Positions 26,683 through 35,737 of a stretch of DNA of 48,934 bases are shown here, one piece after another. A program made the translations under genes and the position numbers. This DNA is from Synechococcales cyanobacterium bin31.maxbin.ball.101 (GTDB taxonomy: Bacteria > Cyanobacteriota > Cyanobacteriia > Leptolyngbyales > Leptolyngbyaceae), in assembly GCA_013298165.1 (NCBI GenBank), contig JAAFJU010000022.1, positions 1 to 48,934 on the forward strand, given 5' to 3'. Numbering within the stretch: position 1 is the stretch's first letter; every line of letters begins with the position of its first letter. The notes under the pieces were generated by a model, which ran no database searches, was not told the DNA's origin, and worked only from the letters and a program-made list of their open reading frames with translations.

Positions 26683-28428
26683 TTAATCGGGTACCTTGAA
26701 GGTTTCAATGGGCCAGGTAAAGGAGAAGGAGCTGCCTTGACCGATCGCAGACTCCACCCAAATTTGCCCCCTTCGACCTTCAACTATTTTCTTAATAATC
26801 GCCAACCCGATGCCCGTTCCCGTCACATTCTTGCGTTTTATAAGTGTCTGGAAAATCCCAAATATCTTTTGATGATTTTCTAGGGCAATGCCTGGGCCAT
26901 CATCAGTAATGGTAAATTGTAGGACCGATGGTTGGTTTTTAACCAGAATTTCGATCGCACCATCCTCACGATCGTGATGCTTAATAACATTGCTGATTAA
27001 ATTAGACAGGACTTGCTTTAATAACAGTTCTTCCGTCTCGATCGTTGGTAAATCGTCGGGAATTTTAATCTTAAATCCAATTGGGGGATTTAGTAATTCA
27101 ATGACTTCTTTTAACAGATCTTGAATATTGACTGATTTACAGAGGGTGTTCTCTCGACCGATTCGCGCGTATTGGAGTAAGCCATCAATTAGAGCTTCCA
27201 TCTGTGTAATGCGGGATTGGATTAGCTGGACTTGACGTTGATTTTCTAAGGGAATCTCAAATTCTAAATCCTTGATAAACCAGTCTGCTAGATTTGAAAT
27301 AGCGCGTAGTGGCGCTTGTAAATCATGGGAGGCAATGTACGCAAATTCATCAAGTTCTTGATTTCGGATTTTTAAAAGTTGGCTGGTTTTGAACAGTTGA
27401 AGATTTGCATCTTCAATTTCGATGACCCGATCGGACAGCTCCTGTTCAATCAGTTTTTGGTTTTCTAACGATTCTCGAATATCTGATATCAGTTCTGCTT
27501 GATGAATTGCGATCGCCATCTGCATCGATAATTCATCAAGTAAGTCAATTTCGTCGGGTTGCCAGTGATGCGCTTGCTCGCAGTGGTGGGCAATGAGTAA
27601 TCCCCAAAGACTCGGCGTATCAATCGATTTTGGCTCTCGACATAACACAGGAACCACCAAAACTGACTTGACTTGAAACTGAGTCAACATATTACGATGC
27701 CAGTTCGCCAAATTGGGATCATGCTCAACATCAGACAAGATTGTTCGACGCCCCTGACGATAATCATTGATTAGCAATGCCTGTTCATCGATAAAGGCAT
27801 GATCTTCAAGACGGCTTCCCAGAGCCGTTGACCATTCAGCTTTCATCGACTCTGATACGATCGCGCCGCTGCAATCTGGACTTAATTGATAAATAATCGA
27901 TCGATCGCAGTTCAGTAACGCCCTTGTGCCCTCAACGGTGGATTGCAATATTTTGGATAGTTCTACAGAATGACTAATCTTTAAGGCAATATTTGCCAGC
28001 AAGTCCCGCTGTTGAGATTGTCGTTCGATTTTGGATTGTAGCTTTTGTTCGGTTAAGGCATTCAGAACTGAATTGACTAACTTCTGAGAGGTCAATTCAC
28101 CTTTTACAAGGTAATCCCGCGCACCATGCTTCATGGCAGCAACAGCAATGGTTTCATTCCCCTGCCCAGTCAGCATGATTACAGAAGGCAATGCTTCTAA
28201 TTGCTCAGCTAAGGTCTCTAGCAGCTCTAATCCGTCGGAATCTGGAAGTAGATAATCCAGCAAAATTACGTCTGGGCAAGCCCGATCGCACAGATCAAGG
28301 GCGAGTTCTGCGGACTCACAATCTACAATATTGCAGCCCAAATGACTTGAAGACTCTAGATAACGTCGGTAGGTCAACCGATCGACCTCTGAATCATCCA
28401 CAATCAATATCACACAGCTTGAATGCAT
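26683..28428 (-). CDS. Hybrid sensor kinase (REC-GAF-HisKA-HATPase)
   Basis: I choose the ATG at 28428 (581 residues), preceded by GGGAG at good spacing; a TTG at 28476 would add 16. Order: receiver domain (VDDSEVDR; LLDYLLPDSDG phospho-acceptor; YLVKGE), a coiled linker, a GAF domain at about 150-330, a second coiled coil, then the kinase core with H-box AYIASHDLQAPLRAI, N-box NLISNVIKHH, DDGPGI and GTGIGL. The HATPase core resembles that of the phytochrome encoded upstream. It lies 57 bases after the Rcp-like regulator on the same strand and may be its partner or share its signal. Whether the GAF domain binds a bilin is doubtful: no Cys sits in a phytochrome-like context. Confidence 0.88.
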   Translation of the reverse strand: MHSSCVILIVDDSEVDRLTYRRYLESSSHLGCNIVDCESAELALDLCDRACPDVILLDYLLPDSDGLELLETLAEQLEALPSVIMLTGQGNETIAVAAMKHGARDYLVKGELTSQKLVNSVLNALTEQKLQSKIERQSQQRDLLANIALKISHSVELSKILQSTVEGTRALLNCDRSIIYQLSPDCSGAIVSESMKAEWSTALGSRLEDHAFIDEQALLINDYRQGRRTILSDVEHDPNLANWHRNMLTQFQVKSVLVVPVLCREPKSIDTPSLWGLLIAHHCEQAHHWQPDEIDLLDELSMQMAIAIHQAELISDIRESLENQKLIEQELSDRVIEIEDANLQLFKTSQLLKIRNQELDEFAYIASHDLQAPLRAISNLADWFIKDLEFEIPLENQRQVQLIQSRITQMEALIDGLLQYARIGRENTLCKSVNIQDLLKEVIELLNPPIGFKIKIPDDLPTIETEELLLKQVLSNLISNVIKHHDREDGAIEILVKNQPSVLQFTITDDGPGIALENHQKIFGIFQTLIKRKNVTGTGIGLAIIKKIVEGRRGQIWVESAIGQGSSFSFTWPIETFKVPD

Positions 28429-28485
28429 CAGGAGACTCCCAGTGCTAAATGGAGTTATTGAAAATTGGTCAATCAAACAATGACG

Positions 28486-28950
28486 TTAAAAATTGATAGT
28501 GCTAGGTAGAATCATGGCTTTTAGCCAATAATCTAAGAGCGTCTTAACCGAATCTTTTAAGTCACTGATATTCATAGGCTTTAGCATATAGCTGTTTACG
28601 CCAGATTGATAGCAATCTTCAATATCTTGTGGATTCGCTGAGGTGCTGAGCACCACGACTGGAATAATTTTGAGTTTTTGAGTTTGTTTAATCGTCACCA
28701 AAACTTCTCGACCATCTGTCCCAGGGAGGTTGAGATCTAAAATAATTAGCTCAGGGCGAACAATAGTTTTGATATCAGAATAGATTCCCTCTTGATTGAG
28801 AAAATCTAAGGCATCATCGCCATCTAGACAGCGATCGATCGAGAGTGGAAAGCTGCTCACTTGATTAATAATGCGTCTCAAGGCTTCGAAGTCTTCGTCA
28901 CTATCTTCAATAATTAATAAATTAAAGGGTTGACGAGTATGGGATTTCAT
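28486..28950 (-). CDS. Rcp1-like single-domain response regulator
   Basis: A 154-residue receiver-only protein of the Rcp1/RcpB group that takes phosphate from phytochromes. Acidic pocket residues are EDSDED (15-20), the phospho-acceptor is Asp72 in IILDLNLPGTDG, and Lys is in YMLKPMN. A family-typical insert (DALDFLNQEGIYSD) lies before the acceptor strand. There is no output domain. The start codon overlaps the phytochrome stop (ATGA), so translation is coupled, matching the known pairing of cyanobacterial phytochromes with their own regulator. Confidence 0.92.
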   Translation of the reverse strand: MKSHTRQPFNLLIIEDSDEDFEALRRIINQVSSFPLSIDRCLDGDDALDFLNQEGIYSDIKTIVRPELIILDLNLPGTDGREVLVTIKQTQKLKIIPVVVLSTSANPQDIEDCYQSGVNSYMLKPMNISDLKDSVKTLLDYWLKAMILPSTINF

Positions 28951-31286
28951 GACTGTTTTCCAAAGGTAAAATAAAACGTACTTCCCTCGCCAAAGACTGA
29001 ATGAACGACGATCGTGCCCCCGTGACGCTCAACAATTTTTTTCGTAATCGTCAGCCCAACCCCCGTCCCGCCCCCATACTGAGTTGTAGGATGAAGTCGC
29101 TTAAAAATTTTAAAAATCGTCTCTAGATGCTTCGGTCGAATTCCAATCCCGTTGTCCTTAATAAAGAAAATAGTCTGTGACGTATGAAACGCAGTTAAAC
29201 CTAGCAGTGTTCGTTCATTAGGTGAAGGTGAAATATATCCAATCTCAACCCACTTTCGATCCTTATTATTATATTTAATGGCATTACTAATGAGATTTGT
29301 AAATAGTTCAGTAACTTGAGTTCGATCGCATTCTGAGATCGGTAGCGATCGGGGGATTCGGAATTCAACGGATTCAAGTTGGCTGATTTTAATGACATCC
29401 AGTACATTCTTGACGATCGAATCAATGTCAGTTGGCTGCACTAATAATTCGGTGCGCCCTAATCGGGAATAGTGAAGTAAAGAATTAATGAGATCTTCCA
29501 TTCTCTGGGTCAGTCGTACAATGGTTGCCAGCTTTTCCTCTCCTTCCTCGCCCAATTGCTGACCATAATCCTCAATTAAAAAGGTCGAATAGTTGTGAAT
29601 ACCCCGCAGTGGCTCTTTAAGGTCATGAGAAGCAACATAGGCAAACGCATCGAGTTCAATGTTACTGCGTTCTAGTTCGGTATTGAGTAAGGCTAATTCA
29701 TCAGATTTTTGCAGCACAATCCCAATAATCCGACTACGGAGTTCTAGGGCTGCATTGATTTCATACTGTTTCCAGGGCAACGACTTTCGCTCAACGGTCT
29801 CTTGCCAACGCTCGAAGGATTTTCGAGGTGTGATTCGATAGTTTTTGTCTGCATTACCATTGGTGAATTTATGCGGATTTCCACCCCAAGCAATGCTTTG
29901 GAGGACTTCTGGTCTAAACCAGAGTAGATAGGTCTGCTGAGTCTGGGAAATCCGCAGCGCTAGCAACCCACTGGCGATCGCTTTATAACTAGCAAACTTA
30001 GGATAATCCGTCACTAAGGTATTCGTGCTGTAAACGGCGTCTTCTCCCATTTGTCGATCGATCCATTCGACTAAATCTGCGAGGCTCTCTTCCGGTGGTG
30101 CATTGCCAAACATTGAAATCTTATTCCCTTCACAAAAGACGATCGCAGAAGCACTAACTAAATCCATCAGATCTTGAGTATTTTGATTGAAGGCTTCAGT
30201 GATCGTTTGACAGTGGGCGATCGTATTGACAAATCTAGAATGAATTGCCTGAAGTCTAATCTTAGAATCCGAATCTTCTGCATCCACCTTCGTGCCAATT
30301 TCCGATGAAATCACCTGCCCGAGCAATTCACAAATGGTTCGCTTCTCATAGGATAAGGTTCTGGGTGATAGGTGATGGCAGGCAATCAATCCCCAGAGCT
30401 GTCGATCGCACAGCAGCGAAATTGACATAGAGGCACGGACCCCCATATTTTCAAGGTACTCTGTATGAACAGGTGATACACTTCGAAGACAGCACAGGCT
30501 CATATCCAGTGGGGCATTTGTTGCGGGATTGAGTGCGGGTTCGAGTAGGATGCGATCGTAGGCTGCATCTGGAATAATCCGCAGTAAACTGAGTCGATAA
30601 AGCTCTTTAGCCTGTTTTGGAATATCGGTCGCCGGGTAGCGTAATCCCAGAAATGAATCCGCCGTTTCACTTTTCTCTTCAGCAATGACGTGTCCAGCGC
30701 CCGTCTTATCAAAGCGATAGAGCATCACCCGATCGAATTCTGTAATGGACCGAATGGTACTCACAGCCTGTTGGCACAATTCGGTTAAGTTTTGAGTATT
30801 TTGAATCCGATTGATGGGGACTTTTACAAATTTATAAAAATCAAAAAAATTAACTGCTTCTTGCTCAACACAGGGTTCTAACTCTAGAACAATTACTCCA
30901 TCAATTCGATGGACGATTCCCGTAAAGTGTTGAATATCATGGCCTACTTCGATTAAAAAATGTAGTGGATTGACATTATCAAATTCAGACTTTAAGCAGC
31001 CCTGAATTGCCGTAATTTGCTCAGCATTAAGTAAAGCAGAGAGATATTTACCTAATAACTGATCAGGTATTCTTCCCAGAAAATGGTCTGAATTTTGACT
31101 GACCTGCAAGATCACTAAGTCATCTTCATCAAATGTCAATAAAACGCCATGAAACTGGATTGCATTGGGAATGTGGATGGGTTCTCGATCACAATTGGTC
31201 AAGGATAACTCAGACGGCGCTTGTTGCGGGTCTGTTAGTTTTGCAATCGATTGTTTGATTTGTGAGGCGAAATCTAGTGAAGTCAT
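28947..31286 (-). CDS. bphP: Bacteriophytochrome histidine kinase (biliverdin type)
   Basis: A 779-residue PAS-GAF-PHY-HisKA-HATPase red/far-red photoreceptor kinase. The N-terminal CDREPIHIPNAIQFHG places Cys32 where bacteriophytochromes attach biliverdin. The GAF position that is Cys in Cph1-type phytochromes is Val here (RSVSPVHTEYL), so biliverdin rather than phycocyanobilin is expected. The GAF domain has PATDIP near residue 215. The PHY domain carries PRKSFERWQETV. Kinase boxes are VASHDLKEPLRG, NLISNAIKYN, DNGIGI and GGTGVGL. AAGGAG precedes the start. It is first in an operon with an Rcp-like regulator and a hybrid kinase, resembling the CphB-RcpB pair. Confidence 0.93.
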   Translation of the reverse strand: MTSLDFASQIKQSIAKLTDPQQAPSELSLTNCDREPIHIPNAIQFHGVLLTFDEDDLVILQVSQNSDHFLGRIPDQLLGKYLSALLNAEQITAIQGCLKSEFDNVNPLHFLIEVGHDIQHFTGIVHRIDGVIVLELEPCVEQEAVNFFDFYKFVKVPINRIQNTQNLTELCQQAVSTIRSITEFDRVMLYRFDKTGAGHVIAEEKSETADSFLGLRYPATDIPKQAKELYRLSLLRIIPDAAYDRILLEPALNPATNAPLDMSLCCLRSVSPVHTEYLENMGVRASMSISLLCDRQLWGLIACHHLSPRTLSYEKRTICELLGQVISSEIGTKVDAEDSDSKIRLQAIHSRFVNTIAHCQTITEAFNQNTQDLMDLVSASAIVFCEGNKISMFGNAPPEESLADLVEWIDRQMGEDAVYSTNTLVTDYPKFASYKAIASGLLALRISQTQQTYLLWFRPEVLQSIAWGGNPHKFTNGNADKNYRITPRKSFERWQETVERKSLPWKQYEINAALELRSRIIGIVLQKSDELALLNTELERSNIELDAFAYVASHDLKEPLRGIHNYSTFLIEDYGQQLGEEGEEKLATIVRLTQRMEDLINSLLHYSRLGRTELLVQPTDIDSIVKNVLDVIKISQLESVEFRIPRSLPISECDRTQVTELFTNLISNAIKYNNKDRKWVEIGYISPSPNERTLLGLTAFHTSQTIFFIKDNGIGIRPKHLETIFKIFKRLHPTTQYGGGTGVGLTITKKIVERHGGTIVVHSVFGEGSTFYFTFGKQS

Positions 31287-31502
31287 TCTATACAGCTCCT
31301 TGGCGTTTAACCGCTACGATCGTCAATTACACCAAAGACCACACATACCATAGCAGTATATGTCCCCTCTCTCTCCATTGACATTAACAATCTACATAGA
31401 GTTCATCCACTAGAGAGAAAGGAATTCCTAGATGCAACGGATATGATTTCCAAAGTTATGACCTCGACAATCACTATTCAACAGCACTAAGGAGAAGACA
31501 AA

Positions 31503-31667
31503 ATGCCAAGACTCATTGGAAAACAATCTAGCAATAACTGGTATTTTAGCGTTTTTGCAATTCTAGCGATCGGTGTCGCTTCATTGGAATATTTTGGCAT
31601 CATCCAACTGCTGCCTAATGACAATCGGCTCGCTAATCCAGCCCGTCCTCAAATGCGCGATCGATAA
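31503..31667 (+). CDS. Small single-pass membrane protein, 54 residues
   Basis: A short gene with a strong ribosome site (AAGGAGAAG) 7 bases before the ATG. The product starts MPRLIGKQSSNNWYFSVFAI, has one hydrophobic segment at about residues 13-32, and ends in a polar tail rich in Asn, Pro and Arg. It stops 6 bases before the dps start, so the two are probably co-transcribed. I know no family. The sharp ribosome site and the position support it being real. Confidence 0.6.
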   Translation: MPRLIGKQSSNNWYFSVFAILAIGVASLEYFGIIQLLPNDNRLANPARPQMRDR

Positions 31668-31673
31668 TTACCA

Positions 31674-32240
31674 ATGACTTTATTTAATTCAGGACATGAA
31701 CCCATGCGATCGATTAATATTGGACTAACGGACAAGCAACTCGAAGGTGTGATTCATCTACTCAATCAAGACTTGGCCGATAGTCACCTCTTACTGGTTA
31801 AAACCAAGAAATATCACTGGGATGTCGTCGGCCCACAGTTTATGACCCTACATAAGCTGTGGCAGGTTCAGTACGAGGCGCTGACTCTTAACGTCGATGC
31901 GATCGCAGAACGAGTCCGTGCATTAGGTGGCCATCCGATCGGCACTATGGAAGGCTTTCTCCAGATTTGTACTCTCAAGGAACAGCCGAATCATGTTCCA
32001 AATGCAACAGGCATGGTGTCAAAGCTGCTAGACGATCACGAACACCTCGTGCGCAATCTGCGGGAGCATATTGAGAAATGTACAACTAAGTTTTTAGACA
32101 ATGGCACGGCTGATTTTCTGACTGGACTTATGGAACAGCATGAGGAAATGGCTTGGATGCTGCGATCGTTTATTGAAGGAGAAGCGATCGTATCCGATGG
32201 GCTAAAACCCAGTTTGGACAAGAAGATGGTCGGGGTTTAG
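31674..32240 (+). CDS. dps: Dps family ferritin-like protein
   Basis: A 188-residue Dps-type mini-ferritin that stores iron and protects DNA. Ferroxidase ligands aligned by eye with E. coli Dps: His48 (KKYHWDVVG), His60, Asp75 and Glu79 are kept, but the position of E. coli Asp67 is Gln64 here. The four-helix pattern is complete. The N-terminus is slightly longer than the conserved core. A second ATG at residue 11 (MRSINIGLTDK) could be the true start and would suit the family better. It follows a small membrane protein by 6 bases and precedes a PRC-barrel protein. Confidence 0.9.
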   Translation: MTLFNSGHEPMRSINIGLTDKQLEGVIHLLNQDLADSHLLLVKTKKYHWDVVGPQFMTLHKLWQVQYEALTLNVDAIAERVRALGGHPIGTMEGFLQICTLKEQPNHVPNATGMVSKLLDDHEHLVRNLREHIEKCTTKFLDNGTADFLTGLMEQHEEMAWMLRSFIEGEAIVSDGLKPSLDKKMVGV

Positions 32241-32281
32241 AAACGATTGGGATCAGTAATTATTCATGGAGCAATACTGCA

Positions 32282-33784
32282 ATGTATAAGGGAAAGGATA
32301 TTATCGGCACGTCGATCGTGTCCTACGATCGAGGCGAGAAGTATGGTGTTATCAAAGATTTGATTTTTGACCAAAATAGTGATCAGCTTTTAGGCTTTTT
32401 AGTTAGTGAATCAGGCTGGTTTAAAAGCGCTCAAGCGTTGCTGTTGAAAGATGTGCAATCGATCGGTCCTGATGCGGTAATTACAGGCTCCGAAAGTGCG
32501 ATCGTCAACGTCAGTACTATTCCGATGCTCCAGCGAATTCTAGACCACAATAATATCCTCAAGGGAACAAGGATTTTGACCATGGATGGTCGAGATTTAG
32601 GAACGATGGTTGACCTTTACTTTGACGAACATTCAGGCAATGTTGAAGGCTATGAGGTTTCTGGCGGTCTTTTTGCCGATGCTTACTCTGGTCGTTCCTT
32701 CGTGCCCGCACCTGACACCCTAAAAATCGGGCGAGATGTGGCCTTTGTCCCGGTTCACACGGCTCAGCTTATGGAAGAACAAGTGGGAGGAATCAGAGCC
32801 GCCATGCAGACCACCAGTGACAAGCTTCAAGAAACAGCCCAGTTCACAGGTGACAAACTCCAAGAGTTTGGTCAAATTGCGAGTGAAAAAGCTCAAGTGA
32901 CGGCACAAGTAACAGGTGATAAATTCCAAGAGTTGAGTCGGAGTGTCACCACCTCGGTTACAAATACGATCGTCGATGCAGAGACTCAAAAAAACTTTGT
33001 GATTGGTAGAGCGGTTAACTATCCAATCACAGCATTAGGTAGAGAATCACTGATCCTTCGGGGTCGAGTCGTTACGCTAGAAATTGCCGAATCGGCTGAA
33101 GAGTTGGGCGTTTTGGATGAGCTATATCGGGCGACGGGCGGTAGCCTAACCGATGTGTTAGCCGATAATTTCAGTGAAACGGCTAGTGATTTTGGCGATC
33201 GGTTGGGCAATACCGCCGCAGGATGGACGATCGACCAGGCAAAAGGTCGGCGGGTCTCCCAAGTCGTCCGTAGCCCCGAGGGTCCAATTATTGCCGCATC
33301 AGGCCAAATCGTGACCGATCAAGTCATTGAACGGGCTAAACTCTACCACCAAGAACGGGCATTGTTAGAGTCAACGGGATTATCTGCTAGTGCTGTTGTG
33401 CTTAATCGAAGTAATGATGCTTTAAGCGTTGCAGGCGATCGTCTAGGCCGCACCACTCGAAGCACCGCAGACCAGGTTCAATCCAGCGCAAAAGACATCT
33501 GGGAACAGATCAAAGTTTCGACTCATACATTGCAAGATCGAGGATTTGACGCGATCGAGGAGAAACGGATTAAAGGGGCACTGGGCTATGCTGTCACCCG
33601 CGTTATTTTGGATCAAAGCGATCAAGTGATCCTCAATGTAGGAGAAATCATTACCCACCGATCGATCGTCCTGGCGCGTCAGGCGGATGTTTTAGATGTG
33701 CTACTGAACTCGGTCTATACCGAAAAGCCCCACCTTTCCCTTAAAGATCTTCGAGTTCTTCAACCCGGTAAAGCTGCACTTTAG
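32282..33784 (+). CDS. PRC-barrel protein with LEA-like repeats
   Basis: A 500-residue soluble protein. Two PRC-barrel modules lie at the start: residues 1-75 (GTSIVSYDRGEKYGVIKDLI) and about 95-160 (TRILTMDGRDLGTMVDLYFD). Next come imperfect 11-residue-type repeats (TGDKLQEFGQIASEKAQV, TGDKFQELSRS) like late-embryogenesis-abundant proteins, near 175-225. Further barrel-like segments follow near 235-300 (GRAVNYPITALGRESLILRG) and near 420-480. PRC barrels bind partner proteins or RNA. The gene sits between dps and a hydroxylase, in a run of stress genes. No signal peptide is seen. Confidence 0.82.
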   Translation: MYKGKDIIGTSIVSYDRGEKYGVIKDLIFDQNSDQLLGFLVSESGWFKSAQALLLKDVQSIGPDAVITGSESAIVNVSTIPMLQRILDHNNILKGTRILTMDGRDLGTMVDLYFDEHSGNVEGYEVSGGLFADAYSGRSFVPAPDTLKIGRDVAFVPVHTAQLMEEQVGGIRAAMQTTSDKLQETAQFTGDKLQEFGQIASEKAQVTAQVTGDKFQELSRSVTTSVTNTIVDAETQKNFVIGRAVNYPITALGRESLILRGRVVTLEIAESAEELGVLDELYRATGGSLTDVLADNFSETASDFGDRLGNTAAGWTIDQAKGRRVSQVVRSPEGPIIAASGQIVTDQVIERAKLYHQERALLESTGLSASAVVLNRSNDALSVAGDRLGRTTRSTADQVQSSAKDIWEQIKVSTHTLQDRGFDAIEEKRIKGALGYAVTRVILDQSDQVILNVGEIITHRSIVLARQADVLDVLLNSVYTEKPHLSLKDLRVLQPGKAAL

Positions 33785-33792
33785 GTCCTGAT

Positions 33793-34554
33793 ATGCCAGT
33801 CATTCCGCGCTCCTTTGAATTTTACAGCATTGCTTTTTTTGGCATTATTCTGACCCGTTACTTTTTGATCGCAGGAGGTGTTTATGTTCTGTTCTATTTT
33901 TTAATCAATCAAACGCTTCATCCTCAACCTCAAAAACCCTGTGGGCGATCGATTCGGCGAGATATTAGACTTTCCATTCTCTCTGCTGGGGTATTTGCCG
34001 TCTCCGCCGCCTTGATTATGTTGGCTTACCACATCGGTCTAACCCGCTTATATAGCCAGTCTCAAGACTATCCCTTGTGGTACTTAGGTCTCAGCTATAT
34101 CGTTGTTTTGCTCTTACAGGATACCTATTTTTACTTTACCCATCGTCTCTTCCATCACCCAGGAGCATTCAAATGGTTACATCAAGGGCACCACCGATCG
34201 CGCCATCCAACCCCTTGGACGTCCTTTGCCTTTGACCCTTTAGAGGCGATCGTGCAGGCATTGTTTCTAATTGCGATCGTGTTTGTGCTTCCACTCCATT
34301 TCATCACCGTCATCGCAGTTCTAACCACCATGACCATTTGGGCCGTGGTCAACCATCTGGGAATCGATCGTTTACCCGTTGCATTTCCCCATCATTGGCT
34401 CGGACGCTGGTTTATCGGCCCAGCGCACCATGCCATTCATCATGTGAAGTACAAACTTCATTACGGACTCTATTTCACGTTTTGGGACCAGCTTTTAGGA
34501 ACCCAAGACCGTGACTACGAACGCGAGTTTTCCACTTTCAAACTAAACAAGTGA
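33793..34554 (+). CDS. Sterol desaturase/fatty-acid hydroxylase family membrane protein
   Basis: A 253-residue membrane protein with the di-iron histidine boxes of the fatty-acid hydroxylase superfamily: HRLFHHP near 117, HQGHHRS near 130 and HHAIHH near 216. Four or five hydrophobic segments are visible, near 10-42, 60-82, 95-115 and 155-185. Members hydroxylate or desaturate lipids or carotenoids; the substrate here is not known. It begins 9 bases after the PRC-barrel stop and ends 2 bases before the next start, which indicates co-transcription. Confidence 0.9.
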   Translation: MPVIPRSFEFYSIAFFGIILTRYFLIAGGVYVLFYFLINQTLHPQPQKPCGRSIRRDIRLSILSAGVFAVSAALIMLAYHIGLTRLYSQSQDYPLWYLGLSYIVVLLLQDTYFYFTHRLFHHPGAFKWLHQGHHRSRHPTPWTSFAFDPLEAIVQALFLIAIVFVLPLHFITVIAVLTTMTIWAVVNHLGIDRLPVAFPHHWLGRWFIGPAHHAIHHVKYKLHYGLYFTFWDQLLGTQDRDYEREFSTFKLNK

Positions 34555-34555
34555 G

Positions 34556-35176
34556 ATGATCATGATTTTTACACAACGTGCAGTCGGAATTTTTCCAAAT
34601 TATGAATTGACCGAAGCGGCTTTGACCGAATTAAGAAATCGTAATTTCTCAATGAATCATGTTTCGGTGGTAGGTCAGGATATTCATCGTCATCGTGAAC
34701 TCACCGGGGTGAACACCAGCGATCGCCTTGAAACGCTAGGAAATCTGCATACCGATGAAAATGATTCAACTGATGCTGCAAAGACCGGAGCCGCAGCGGG
34801 AAGCGCCCTCGGTGGATTGACAGGTCTACTAGTGGGACTAGGGGCGGTGGCGATTCCTGGAATTGGACCCGTCATGCTGGCAGGTGCAGCGGCGACTGCG
34901 ATTGCTACGACGATTTCAGGTACGGTGATTGGTGCGGCAGCCGGGAGTTTAGCGGGTGGCTTGATTGGGTTAGGGGTTCCGTCCGATCGGGCCGATATCT
35001 ACAGCGATCGGATTTCTGAGGGACATTATCTGGTCATGGTTGAAGGCAGTGACTTAGATATTGCTTTGGCGCAGGAGGTGCTGCACGATCGTGAAATTCA
35101 GGACTGGTATAGCTATGAGGTACCTAATGATTTGACTCGATCGATGAAAACGGATGCACCTCAACCCCGAATGTAG
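34556..35176 (+). CDS. YflT-like stress protein with glycine-zipper core
   Basis: A 206-residue protein. The N-terminal segment (AVGIFPNYELTEAALTELRN) is typical of heat-induced stress proteins of the YflT/GSP17M type. Two Gly/Ala-rich hydrophobic stretches follow, near 85-110 (GGLTGLLVGLGAVAIPGIGP) and 113-145 (GTVIGAAAGSLAGGLIGLG), like a glycine zipper. The C-terminal ferredoxin-like strand-helix pattern includes GHYLVMVEGSDLDIALAQEV. Molecular function is unknown. The start may instead be the ATG six bases on, which has better spacing. It nearly touches the hydroxylase gene. Confidence 0.8.
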   Translation: MIMIFTQRAVGIFPNYELTEAALTELRNRNFSMNHVSVVGQDIHRHRELTGVNTSDRLETLGNLHTDENDSTDAAKTGAAAGSALGGLTGLLVGLGAVAIPGIGPVMLAGAAATAIATTISGTVIGAAAGSLAGGLIGLGVPSDRADIYSDRISEGHYLVMVEGSDLDIALAQEVLHDREIQDWYSYEVPNDLTRSMKTDAPQPRM

Positions 35177-35215
35177 AGACTGATCTTTCAATTCACTATA
35201 CTCAAGGATTTCAAA

Positions 35216-35692
35216 ATGATTAAGATGATCAAACTCAGCAATACTTTTCCATATTTATTGAGTATCGTTTTACTGGTTACATTATCAGCCTGTGATACTA
35301 ATAGCAAAACAGCCTCAGACGCACCGAGTTCTACCGCTAATAATGGGAAAGTCTCCACAGAAAAGAATGAAAAGGCTACGAAGAGCGATGCTGAAAGCGA
35401 TGTCCGAAAGAAGCAGTTAGAGGCTGATATTCGTGCGCGTGAACAACGTAATAATGCAGGAGGCGATCCCAATAAGAGAGCCGATGAAGACTTATCCAGC
35501 GAAGTGCGAAGCAAGTTAGAGGCAAATATCCCCAATGGAAAATTGACCGTCAGTGCTAAGAATGCAGATGTAATGGTATCGGGTGTTGTCGCAACCCAAG
35601 CACAACTTGATAAAATTCAAGCCTTAGGTATGGAAATCAAAGGCGTGAAGCGTGTCATCGTTAAAGCTACCATTAGTCCATTGTCGAACTAA
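35216..35692 (+). CDS. BON-domain lipoprotein
   Basis: A 158-residue lipoprotein. The signal peptide ends in lipobox LSAC with the lipidated Cys at residue 26. A long, charged, low-complexity linker follows (about 30-95). A BON domain occupies 95-155 (DLSSEVRSKLEANIP, then VMVSGVVATQAQLDKIQAL and GVKRVIVKATISP). BON domains bind phospholipid and are common in osmotic-shock proteins such as OsmY. It lies in the same-strand stress run, 39 bases after the YflT-like gene. Confidence 0.88.
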   Translation: MIKMIKLSNTFPYLLSIVLLVTLSACDTNSKTASDAPSSTANNGKVSTEKNEKATKSDAESDVRKKQLEADIRAREQRNNAGGDPNKRADEDLSSEVRSKLEANIPNGKLTVSAKNADVMVSGVVATQAQLDKIQALGMEIKGVKRVIVKATISPLSN

Positions 35693-35737
35693 TCCAATTC
35701 AATATTCAATTACCACTCATTAATTTTTGGAGTTGTC

